Below are positions 8,251 through 15,815 of a stretch of DNA of 64,000 nt, piece by piece; position 1 is the stretch's first letter; each line of letters begins with the position of its first letter. The notes below the pieces were generated by a model that saw only the letters and a list, made by a program, of their open reading frames with translations, ran no database searches and had not been told where the DNA came from. The translations under genes were made by a program, and so were the position numbers. Origin of the DNA: Vreelandella sedimenti (GTDB taxonomy: Bacteria > Pseudomonadota > Gammaproteobacteria > Pseudomonadales > Halomonadaceae); NCBI RefSeq assembly GCF_013416325.1, contig NZ_JACCGK010000002.1, forward strand, positions 236,970 to 300,969, written 5' to 3'.

Positions 8251-10263
8251 TTAAATCAGCACCACAGGCTCAAACGCCATTGCAACGCGGTTGCGTCCGC
8301 CATGCTTAGCGCGGTACATGGCGTCATCAGCCCGGGAGATAATATTTTTACAGCTGTCCCCCGGCTGCCAAACAGCGACACCGATACTCACTGTAACCGT
8401 TTGCTCAACTCCCTCTATACGCAGCTCTGCTACCAGCGAGCGCAGCCGCTCGGCCAGGCCAACGGCGGCATCAACATCGGAATGAGTCGCCAGCACAATA
8501 AACTCTTCGCCTCCCCAACGTCCCAGGTGGTCGCAGCCACGCAGCGAGCTTTCCACTAAGCGCGCCAGGGCCACCAGTACATCGTCACCCACGCTATGGC
8601 CGTGAACATCGTTGATCTGCTTAAAGTTATCCACATCGAACAGTAGCAAGGCAAAAGCGGCCGCATAGCGCTTGGCAGCCACTAGCTCTGCATTGATCGC
8701 TTCTTCGATGCGGTAACGGTTCCACACCTTGGTTAGAGGATCGAAATGAGCTAATTGCTCAAGACGCTGGTTAGCTTCGGCAAGGGCTTTGCGTTCGTGC
8801 TCCAGGTGCATATTCAGTGAGCTAATTTCATAGGCAGAAATCGCTAGCGTCAGGTCTTCTCCCAAGTCTACCGCCGCTAAGCGCTCTACCCGCAGCCACG
8901 CTTCACTTCTGCCGACTACCTCTTCAGACCAAGCAACCGATGGAGCCAATGTCACGGCCGGTTTAGGGTTAGTTGTAGGCTGCATCGCCCAATACAGCGT
9001 TTCCACCTGCTCGGGGCGAAAAAAAATCAGCCAGGCGCGCTGGGTCGAACTCATCGGCAGCGGCACCGCTAGCGCCCCACACTGCTCGGGCATGGCTAGC
9101 GAAGCGGTTAACGTCTCTGTGCCGATTTCGCGCGTGCACCAAGGGCCGCTATGCACATGAGTTCTTTCCAGACGCAGCACAAACTGGCTAATCGCTTCTG
9201 GAGTCGGCGTCACACCCACTTGATAAGCGCCACCATTCACCCACAGCACCACGCCATGGGCGCGAAATAGTTTCATCCAGATAGCCGCTTGCTCATGAAG
9301 TAACTGCTGGGGACTTTGCGGCTCGCTGCGCGCTCGCGCACTGAGCACGAGACTATCCTGAACCCGTTGTAGATAGCGGGCTTCTTGACGCGCCCGTAGC
9401 AACAGCATGCGCTGGGTGGCCATTTGCACGAGGGTGCGAACGGCATCACGCACGGGGGGTTCAACCGAGTGCGGCGCTGGCGAATGGCAAAACACTAGAC
9501 CCCATAAGCCAGTATCCCCCTGCATGGCCAAACTGAATGAGCCACGCACCCCCAGGCGATGTAAATACTGCTGCCGCTCAGGGGCAGGGGCACGTAAAAA
9601 GCTGCCGCTAAGGCTCACTCCCGAGTAGGCGGGCATCAGCGTTTCAGGCGGCGCATCGACGTCTTCAATTAACCGAACGGGGTAATGTTGGTAACTTTTG
9701 CGTAAGGCGAAAGGAAAGTCGCTTGAGGGGAAGCGCTGCCCCAACAGCGAGGGCAGCTGGTTGCCCAGCGTTTCGGCGACCATTAAACCATGCCAATCAC
9801 TGTCGAAATGGCACACGGTGACGCGATCATGGCCGGTGAGCTGTTGAATAGCGTTAACCAAGCAGTCGAGCAGCTCTTCCTGGTGGGTTGCTTCGGCTAA
9901 ATGCATCAACCGCTCATTGACTGTGCCCAGCAGGCGGCGCTTACCTTGGGGGTTGAGTGGCTCAATCTCGACGATGACCTCCCCACCCGCTCGGTAAGCA
10001 TAGAGCTGAAAACGCATGTTGCTATGCTTGGAACGAATAAACACCAGCGGGCCGGAAAGTTTCTGCTGCCCCTGCAACTCGCGACGCACCCGCTGGCTTA
10101 GCCGTTTTCCTAACACATAGGCAAGAGTACGCTGCCCATTTTCAGGGCGCTCAATACCGGTCAAGCGGGTTAAGTTGGTGCTACTGGCTTGAATGCGGCG
10201 ACAATCGGCATCTAAAACCAGCAGAGCTCCAAACGGCTGCAACCGCGGGTGGTACATGGACAC
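8251..10263 (-). CDS. Phytochrome-like diguanylate cyclase (PAS-GAF-PHY-GGDEF)
   Basis: A 670-residue cytoplasmic protein predicted to make cyclic di-GMP. Domains in order: a PAS_2-type segment starting HPRLQPFGALLVLD (1-105), a phytochrome-type GAF (about 125-285; SSDFP at 180-184 matches PASDIP), a PHY-like domain (about 315-475), a short coiled coil (480-505) and GGDEF (about 507-665). The GGDEF domain is intact: GGEEF at 584-588 and an RxxD inhibitory site (RGCD, 575-578). The N-terminal extension that carries the biliverdin-binding cysteine in bacteriophytochromes is missing, and the GAF SPxH histidine motif reads APER, so a light sensor is doubtful. It starts with GTG (GAGG eight bases upstream), 17 bp after motD, so it probably shares that transcript. 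Confidence 0.85.
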   Translation of the reverse strand: MSMYHPRLQPFGALLVLDADCRRIQASSTNLTRLTGIERPENGQRTLAYVLGKRLSQRVRRELQGQQKLSGPLVFIRSKHSNMRFQLYAYRAGGEVIVEIEPLNPQGKRRLLGTVNERLMHLAEATHQEELLDCLVNAIQQLTGHDRVTVCHFDSDWHGLMVAETLGNQLPSLLGQRFPSSDFPFALRKSYQHYPVRLIEDVDAPPETLMPAYSGVSLSGSFLRAPAPERQQYLHRLGVRGSFSLAMQGDTGLWGLVFCHSPAPHSVEPPVRDAVRTLVQMATQRMLLLRARQEARYLQRVQDSLVLSARARSEPQSPQQLLHEQAAIWMKLFRAHGVVLWVNGGAYQVGVTPTPEAISQFVLRLERTHVHSGPWCTREIGTETLTASLAMPEQCGALAVPLPMSSTQRAWLIFFRPEQVETLYWAMQPTTNPKPAVTLAPSVAWSEEVVGRSEAWLRVERLAAVDLGEDLTLAISAYEISSLNMHLEHERKALAEANQRLEQLAHFDPLTKVWNRYRIEEAINAELVAAKRYAAAFALLLFDVDNFKQINDVHGHSVGDDVLVALARLVESSLRGCDHLGRWGGEEFIVLATHSDVDAAVGLAERLRSLVAELRIEGVEQTVTVSIGVAVWQPGDSCKNIISRADDAMYRAKHGGRNRVAMAFEPVVLI

Positions 10264-10280
10264 AAACGTGGCCTCGCAAT

Positions 10281-10955
10281 CTATTCACCCTCGACCTGCT
10301 GCCTTAGCAACAACTCTACGCGACGGTTGGCAGCTCTGCCCTCCGCAGTTGCGTTCGGTTCCATGGGTTGGGTGTCGGCATAACCGACGGCCCGCATACG
10401 AGAGATATTGAACCCTTGGCGCTCTAAATGCCTCACCACAGCGATAGCCCGCGCTGATGAAAGCTCCCAATTAGAGGGGAAGCGGGCCGTTGAAATAGGC
10501 ACGCTGTCGGTGTGGCCTTCTACCGAAATCTGACCGTCAAAACGGGTCAGCACATCGATAAGGCTTTCTACCACATCTTGCCCACGGGAAGTCAGTACAG
10601 CTTGGCCACTGGGAAATAGCAGACTGGTATCAATCCGCAGTGTGACCCCTTCGCGCCCTTGGGAAACGCTGACCCCCGGAATGTCGAGCCCATCAAACTG
10701 CGGCTGAACGCCTGAATGGCGGGGCTGAATGCCGGTGGCTAGCGACGCCAGCGGCAATGATGATACAGCGCTAGCCGAGCGCATGAAAGCAGTATCAGCC
10801 GCCTCACCGCCGCCCGGCGGTGTCAGTGAAAGCAGCAGCACAAAGAGCGTGATTAGCAGCGTCAGCACATCCAAATAGCTGGTTAGCCAACCATCATCAC
10901 CATCGCCTAGCGACGGCGTCATTTCCAGTGCATGGCGCGTATCACGGTCTAACAT
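10281..10955 (-). CDS. motD: Flagellar stator protein, MotB family (MotD type)
   Basis: A 224-residue stator B subunit. A single membrane segment (about 23-45) contains the ion-channel aspartate D29 in the sequence SYLDVLTLL, and a C-terminal OmpA-like peptidoglycan-binding domain (about 110-220) ends with the GRAANRRVELLL motif. It lies 5 bp behind the MotA-type partner and, as in pseudomonads, follows fliA in a motC-motD order. The naming rests on this synteny. It is shorter than the MotB at 30483-31430. Confidence 0.85.
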   Translation of the reverse strand: MLDRDTRHALEMTPSLGDGDDGWLTSYLDVLTLLITLFVLLLSLTPPGGGEAADTAFMRSASAVSSLPLASLATGIQPRHSGVQPQFDGLDIPGVSVSQGREGVTLRIDTSLLFPSGQAVLTSRGQDVVESLIDVLTRFDGQISVEGHTDSVPISTARFPSNWELSSARAIAVVRHLERQGFNISRMRAVGYADTQPMEPNATAEGRAANRRVELLLRQQVEGE

Positions 10956-10960
10956 GCTGG

Positions 10961-11782
10961 CTATCCCTTGACCGCGGAGCTCACCGACGAGTCAGGCCTT
11001 GGCTTGACACTGTTGTCGCGTATTTCATCGTGATAGTTAGCTACAAACGAGTTGAGGGTCTCTTCAATAAACGACGGCAGGCGGCGCTTAGTAATCAGCG
11101 AAATACCTTCCAGCACCATATTCATGGTGATCAGCCGCTCTTCGGTGCGGCGCTCAAGTTTCACCGCAATCGGCTTAAACACCAAGTTGGCGAGTAAAAT
11201 ACCGTAGAAGGTGGTGAGCAGGGCCACCGCCATGCGCGGGCCGATCACTTGCAGGTCGCCTGCGTCCATGACTTCCAGCATATTGACCAACCCTACCAGG
11301 GTGCCGATCATGCCAAAGGCGGGTGCGTAGGTGGCCATGGTACGGAATATTTGTGCCTCGGCATGCTCACGCGCTTTAAGACGGGCAATGCGCCAGCGCA
11401 GCATGTCAAAAATTTCATCCTCTTTGGTGTTGGCAATGACCAGTTGAATCCCGGTACGCAAAAACGGGTTTCGGGTATGCTCCAACTCGCGCTCGACCGC
11501 GCGTACATCGCCCTTAAACCAGAGGCGCGACATATCCACCAGTTCACGGATATCGTCACGCATATAGGTATTTTCGCGCCGGAATACCAAGCCCACCAGC
11601 CGTACGACGCGGAGCACCTCTTTCAGCGGATAGCTGATAAAGGTTGCCGCTAGGGTACCGGTCACCACAATGGCCAAACCCGGCAAATTGATAAAACTTT
11701 CAGGGGACTCTGCGGTAAAAAACAGCACGCTCACCAACAGCAATATGCTGGCAAATATGCCTATCAGTGTCGAAGGGTTCAT
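10961..11782 (-). CDS. motC: Flagellar stator protein, MotA family (MotC type)
   Basis: A 273-residue four-helix membrane protein that with MotD forms a second ion-driven stator. Hydrophobic segments are at about 4-22, 28-48, 145-165 and 178-200 (ALLTTFYGILLANLVFKPIA is the conserved last pair region), with a basic cytoplasmic loop between. The ATG at 11782 (MNPSTLIGIF) is chosen over an upstream in-frame start because GGAG lies six bases before it. It follows fliA by 40 bp, which suggests expression late in the hierarchy together with the sigma factor gene. Confidence 0.85.
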   Translation of the reverse strand: MNPSTLIGIFASILLLVSVLFFTAESPESFINLPGLAIVVTGTLAATFISYPLKEVLRVVRLVGLVFRRENTYMRDDIRELVDMSRLWFKGDVRAVERELEHTRNPFLRTGIQLVIANTKEDEIFDMLRWRIARLKAREHAEAQIFRTMATYAPAFGMIGTLVGLVNMLEVMDAGDLQVIGPRMAVALLTTFYGILLANLVFKPIAVKLERRTEERLITMNMVLEGISLITKRRLPSFIEETLNSFVANYHDEIRDNSVKPRPDSSVSSAVKG

Positions 11783-11822
11783 CCACGGCTCCTTGCCGGT
11801 CACAAGTGAGTAAAAAGAGGTG

Positions 11823-12524
11823 TTATGCCGAATCGTGTAAACGCGCGCGTAAGCGGCTGACGGCTTGGCTGTGCAGTTGTGAAACGCGTGATTCCGTGAC
11901 GCCCAACACAGCCCCTACTTCCTTGAGGTTGAGTTCTTCTTGGTAGTACAGCGCCATTAGCAGCTTTTCACGCTCTGGCAGCGCTTCAATTGCCTCAATC
12001 AACGTTTGCCGTTGCTGGCCGTCTAGCAACTGCTCAAACGGTGAATTACCCAATTCATTATTGCTAGGCTCGCCACCGTCGGCCACCAGCTCTTCAAACG
12101 GCAACAGTTGACCACTGTTGGTGTCGTTGAGCAGCTGCTGATACTCACTCAGCGGCATTTCAAGGTGTTGGGCGATTTCATTCTCTTCTGGTGCCCGCCC
12201 TAGCTGTTGCTCCAATTGACGAACGGCACTGTCAACCGCTCGCGCTGAACGGCGCACGCTGCGGGGCAGCCAGTCGCGGGTACGTAATTCATCCATCATT
12301 GCACCGCGAATACGCTGACTGGCAAACGTCGCGAACGTTGCCCCCTGAGTGGCGTCGAAGCGCCCCAGCGCTTCCAGCAGCCCTACCATCCCGGCTTGAA
12401 TAAGGTCGTCGAGCTCAATGCTGGCTGGCAAACGGACCTGAAGCGTCAAGGCCTGACGTCGTACCAGTGGCATGTATTGCGTCAACAGCTCACTCTGTTT
12501 GATCCTGCCTTGTGCTGTGTACAT
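11823..12524 (-). CDS. fliA: Flagellar sigma-28 factor FliA
   Basis: A 233-residue RNA polymerase sigma factor for late flagellar genes. Region 2 (about 14-80, with ELDDLIQAGMVGLLEAL and FATFASQRIRGAMMDELR), region 3 and region 4 (VTESRVSQLHSQAVSRLR helix-turn-helix) are all present, and the length matches E. coli (239). GAGG seven bases upstream of the ATG marks the start. Its inhibitor gene flgM is at 62425-62691, and four promoters with the sigma-28 consensus occur in the window. Confidence 0.96.
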   Translation of the reverse strand: MYTAQGRIKQSELLTQYMPLVRRQALTLQVRLPASIELDDLIQAGMVGLLEALGRFDATQGATFATFASQRIRGAMMDELRTRDWLPRSVRRSARAVDSAVRQLEQQLGRAPEENEIAQHLEMPLSEYQQLLNDTNSGQLLPFEELVADGGEPSNNELGNSPFEQLLDGQQRQTLIEAIEALPEREKLLMALYYQEELNLKEVGAVLGVTESRVSQLHSQAVSRLRARLHDSA

Positions 12525-12550
12525 CCTCTCGCCTCGCGGCTATACAGCCT

Positions 12551-12979
12551 TCACTGATAGTTCACAATCATTTGCAGCCCCTGGACACGAACAGGCCGCT
12601 GCCCCGGAAGTAAAGCGAAGCGAAAATGCAACGGCGCATCCGCGGCAAACCCCGCCAGTGCAGTGGTAGAACCACGCATGCCGGATAACGCAACGCACTG
12701 CTCAGGGTGGCACAACCAAGCGTTTAATAGCGCGCCGGGGGGATGCTGAAACTGCCACTGGACACGCCCGAGCTGACCTGACTGAATATTGCCGACGGTG
12801 GGCGGGGTAGCCGCTTGACTAGCACTTGCCCTATCGCTCATCGCCACCATTAGACCTGGTATCTGGCTGCTCCAGCTACCGGGTGTCGCCTGGGCGTTTC
12901 CCGTTACCCCTGCTAGTAGACACCCTGTCAGCAGTACTATGCTCAGTAGCAGTTTCCCTCTTAACGGCCAGCTTAGCAT
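12551..12979 (-). CDS. flhE: Flagellar protein FlhE
   Basis: A 142-residue periplasmic protein. A signal peptide covers residues 1-31 (core LLLSIVLLTGCLLAG, cleavage after AQA). The mature part matches FlhE: a VQWQFQHPP strand, a cysteine pair around LCHPEQCVAL, and the characteristic ending QMIVNYQ. In enteric bacteria FlhE prevents proton leakage through the flagellar export gate. The frame is open to a TTG at 13015, but the ATG at 12979 has AGGA eight bases upstream and gives a normal signal peptide. It lies between the flhG-position gene and fliA, rather than directly after flhA as in enterics. Confidence 0.8.
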   Translation of the reverse strand: MLSWPLRGKLLLSIVLLTGCLLAGVTGNAQATPGSWSSQIPGLMVAMSDRASASQAATPPTVGNIQSGQLGRVQWQFQHPPGALLNAWLCHPEQCVALSGMRGSTTALAGFAADAPLHFRFALLPGQRPVRVQGLQMIVNYQ

Positions 12980-13004
12980 GCTTGGTTTCCTCGGCAGAGT
13001 GCGC

Positions 13005-13577
13005 TCATCGTGCAAGTACCAACAACTCCATATTTAAGTAGTAATCAGCGGCCTCACGCAAGTTATTGAGCAACCCCTGACGCGGCAAGTGCGGCTCGTG
13101 GAGCGCCAGCAAACGACGAGGCCCACCACGCTCATGTAGTTGACGCAAGGTACGGAACATGGAAGCAAAGGTATCGGCATCACTACTGATCCACAGCGCC
13201 CAACGGCTGTATTGATCGCGAAGTTGGGCTAGGTCGGCCGTTTCGGCCATGGCGATACGGATATCCCAACCTTCAGGATCACCGGCCCAGCTTCGACCTA
13301 ACGTCGACCACTGCCCTAGTCGTGCTTTAACCTTGTTCACCTGGGTTGCGCCGCTACCCGGTAGCCCGACCACAATAAGCGGGATTTTGGGCTGAGGTGC
13401 CACCGTCGTTGCCGGCTCTTCCACCGCTGCAGCTACCGGCGTTAACAGAGAGGAGGTCTGTTCAGGTTCCGGCACGTGCTCTGCCGCCGCAACATCAATG
13501 GTACCCTCAGCTTGCTGCTGTTGGCGCTGCAGGTTTGCCCACTTGCGCAGACCCGATGCTTGATCCTGTTCGCTCAC
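13005..13577 (-). CDS. FlhG-position protein with N-terminal DQAxxLR motif
   Basis: A 190-residue soluble protein in the place where flhG/fleN normally follows flhF. Residues 5-11 are DQASGLR, the motif by which FlhG stimulates the FlhF GTPase in Bacillus and Vibrio. A Glu/Ala/Pro-rich linker follows (about 22-63), then a 125-residue domain starting with a hydrophobic strand and GLPGSGATQ (71-79). This resembles a P-loop but lacks the GKT/GKS lysine and the MinD-type KGGVGKT signature. Full FlhG proteins are near 290 residues. It begins with GTG overlapping the flhF stop (GTGA), so translation is coupled. I infer a reduced FlhG or a different FlhF partner; no family is recognised for the C-terminal domain. 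Confidence 0.6.
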   Translation of the reverse strand: MSEQDQASGLRKWANLQRQQQQAEGTIDVAAAEHVPEPEQTSSLLTPVAAAVEEPATTVAPQPKIPLIVVGLPGSGATQVNKVKARLGQWSTLGRSWAGDPEGWDIRIAMAETADLAQLRDQYSRWALWISSDADTFASMFRTLRQLHERGGPRRLLALHEPHLPRQGLLNNLREAADYYLNMELLVLAR

Positions 13578-15757
13578 GCCACGCCCTCTCGACTCACACT
13601 GCCCATTTGACGAATCGCATCTCGTGCCATAAAGGCATAGACCAGTGCATCAAGCATGCCGGTATCACGGCGACGACGGCTGTTGCCTAATAGGTTGAGC
13701 AGATCGCCACGCAGCGTCTGCGCCTCCTCATCATCAGCAACATCGAGATGCCCGGCGACCGACGCTACACCACTGGCCATTAACAGGCGAACTTCAGCAT
13801 TTAGATCCCCACTATCAGCCTCTTTTAACTGCTGCCACGCGCGACGCGTCAAGGCTGCCAAGCCTTCGCTTTGCAGCTGGGTCAACAGCAGTGAGAGCAC
13901 TTCTGCGCCTAGACGAGCGGGGGTAAGCCAGTAGCGGCGCGCCACTACTTTGGCGCTTTCCGGGTCACGAACTTCGCCGTACCAGGCGAGCAGAGCCGTG
14001 CCGCTGGCGTCCTCGACTTCGGCGTAGGCAGTCCACAGCTGCACCGATTGACCACGAAACCGCACGCCCACATGATGCGTTAGCACACTGTCGCTAAATA
14101 GCTGACGGATAGATTGACGTTCGCGGTGAAAGCGTAACCGATGACTAGGGGCCACTTGGCTGACCCAGGTCAAGTGCTCGGCCTCCAGCCACGTTAACGC
14201 ATCAGGTTCGGGGAAGCGCGGTAGTAAGTGCACCGCGACGCCGCTCGATGCCGACAGAGCGGCTAAGCGTGGCTGCCACCCTGCGGCGTGGCGATGCTGC
14301 AGCCAAGGGAGCGCCAGCCAGGCACCATCCGTGTCCAGGCCAATGTCCGGCATTGCCCAGTCGCAGCCGCGCTCATTGCGCCGCGGGAACCACGCCATCC
14401 CTAAGGTGGTCTTTGCCGCTGGATAACCGGCAAGTAATGCATCCAAATGCGTTTCCTGTAAACGGCTAGGCAGGGATGCTAGGTTCCATATCTCTTCTAA
14501 TTCCGCAAATCCCGTGACGCGTTGGCGCAACCTCGCCAGTAGCGACGACAAACGACGCCCTTGGCCCAGGACATCCCGCGACCAGCGCGGCATTTCCATC
14601 GGCGAATCGGCACTTTGCACCCGCTCACGCAGTGGTGTCGCGGTGCTCAGCGCTTGATCCACTAGCGCATCGGGGGCGGCAAGGGCCATATCTTCGGGCA
14701 CCTGCTGGCCATTAGAACCAAATAGGACGCGCATCCCGTGACGCATAATAATATCTAACACTGGGGCCAGACGCCCCGCCTCATCCTGTTTGGTGATAAT
14801 GCAGTCATCTAACTCTGCACCCGCCGCCCGCGCGGCCTGACGGTAGCGCAGCACCACCTCTTCAAGGGTTTCCGGCTGGCTGGCAGCATTGAGTAGCAGC
14901 ACCAAACGTACCCTCGAGCGTCCGCCCTGCAGGTGGGCAATCTGCTCTATCACCCGCTGGTCACGCTGACTCATGCCTACGGTGTCGATAATTACCCACT
15001 GCTTGCCCTGCAGGCGGCCCAGCAAATCGTCGATGGGCTGTTCGGCATCTAGGGCGTACATCGGCGTATCCAGCAGGCGCGCATAGATGCGCAACTGCTC
15101 ATGGGCACCGATCCGGAAGCTGTCGGTGGTAACCAGCGCTACCGGGCGCGTGCCGTGGCGCATCACAAAACGAGCGGCCAGTTTGGCAGTTGTGGTAGTT
15201 TTGCCCACCCCCGTTGGCCCCACCAGGGCAACAATACCGGTTTGGTCGAAAAAGCTTGCTTCATCGTTGAGTACGCAAAGGCGATCAATTAACTGCTGTC
15301 GCAGCCACTGCAGTGGCGCTTCGCTTTCACCGTCTAACCTGGTTAGCGATGCAGGCAACCCTGCGAGCAGTTCATCGGCAATTTCGCTGCTAAAACCCAC
15401 ATTACATAGCAGTTGGCGAAGCCGCGCAGCCGTTCCGGTGGGCGCTGCTGGCGCTGGTGAAGCAGCATGGGTTGACTGGCTGTTTGCCAGCAGAGCTCGC
15501 ATATCCTGCATTTCGCGCAGTAAGCGCTCGCTCATCGCCTGCATGGAGTCTTGCGCTGGAGGTGCTGTCGGCGTTTCGGATGGTGCAGGTTCTGGTGAGG
15601 GTTCAAAGTGGTCAATGGCTTCATCCGCCATCGCTAAAATTTCAACGCCCCCTTCGGTACGCCGATTTGCGACAATCAAGGCGTCTTCACCGAGCGTTTC
15701 ACGCACTTGGCGCATCACATCACGACTATTGGCTCCCACGAAACGTCTAACGCTCAT
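13574..15757 (-). CDS. flhF: Flagellar SRP-type GTPase FlhF with long C-terminal extension
   Basis: A 727-residue protein; typical FlhF is 370-500. The N-terminal basic region (MSVRRFVGANSRD) and an Ala/Pro-rich linker (50-110) precede the N and G domains (about 110-372). These carry GPTGVGKTT (180-188), TTDSFRIGAHEQL, DTVGMSQRD (258-266) and TKQD (322-325), all FlhF hallmarks. Residues 373-727 are an extra region I do not recognise, with tryptophan-rich stretches in its middle. FlhF sets the position and number of flagella at the inner membrane. The gene starts 58 bp after flhA with AAGGG as ribosome binding site and is translationally coupled to the DQAxxLR protein. Confidence 0.92.
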   Translation of the reverse strand: MSVRRFVGANSRDVMRQVRETLGEDALIVANRRTEGGVEILAMADEAIDHFEPSPEPAPSETPTAPPAQDSMQAMSERLLREMQDMRALLANSQSTHAASPAPAAPTGTAARLRQLLCNVGFSSEIADELLAGLPASLTRLDGESEAPLQWLRQQLIDRLCVLNDEASFFDQTGIVALVGPTGVGKTTTTAKLAARFVMRHGTRPVALVTTDSFRIGAHEQLRIYARLLDTPMYALDAEQPIDDLLGRLQGKQWVIIDTVGMSQRDQRVIEQIAHLQGGRSRVRLVLLLNAASQPETLEEVVLRYRQAARAAGAELDDCIITKQDEAGRLAPVLDIIMRHGMRVLFGSNGQQVPEDMALAAPDALVDQALSTATPLRERVQSADSPMEMPRWSRDVLGQGRRLSSLLARLRQRVTGFAELEEIWNLASLPSRLQETHLDALLAGYPAAKTTLGMAWFPRRNERGCDWAMPDIGLDTDGAWLALPWLQHRHAAGWQPRLAALSASSGVAVHLLPRFPEPDALTWLEAEHLTWVSQVAPSHRLRFHRERQSIRQLFSDSVLTHHVGVRFRGQSVQLWTAYAEVEDASGTALLAWYGEVRDPESAKVVARRYWLTPARLGAEVLSLLLTQLQSEGLAALTRRAWQQLKEADSGDLNAEVRLLMASGVASVAGHLDVADDEEAQTLRGDLLNLLGNSRRRRDTGMLDALVYAFMARDAIRQMGSVSREGVA

Positions 15758-15815
15758 GATTTACCCTTGCCTGTTCTGAAAATGGTCGACGCTAGCCTAT
15801 CACGGCGTGCCATCT

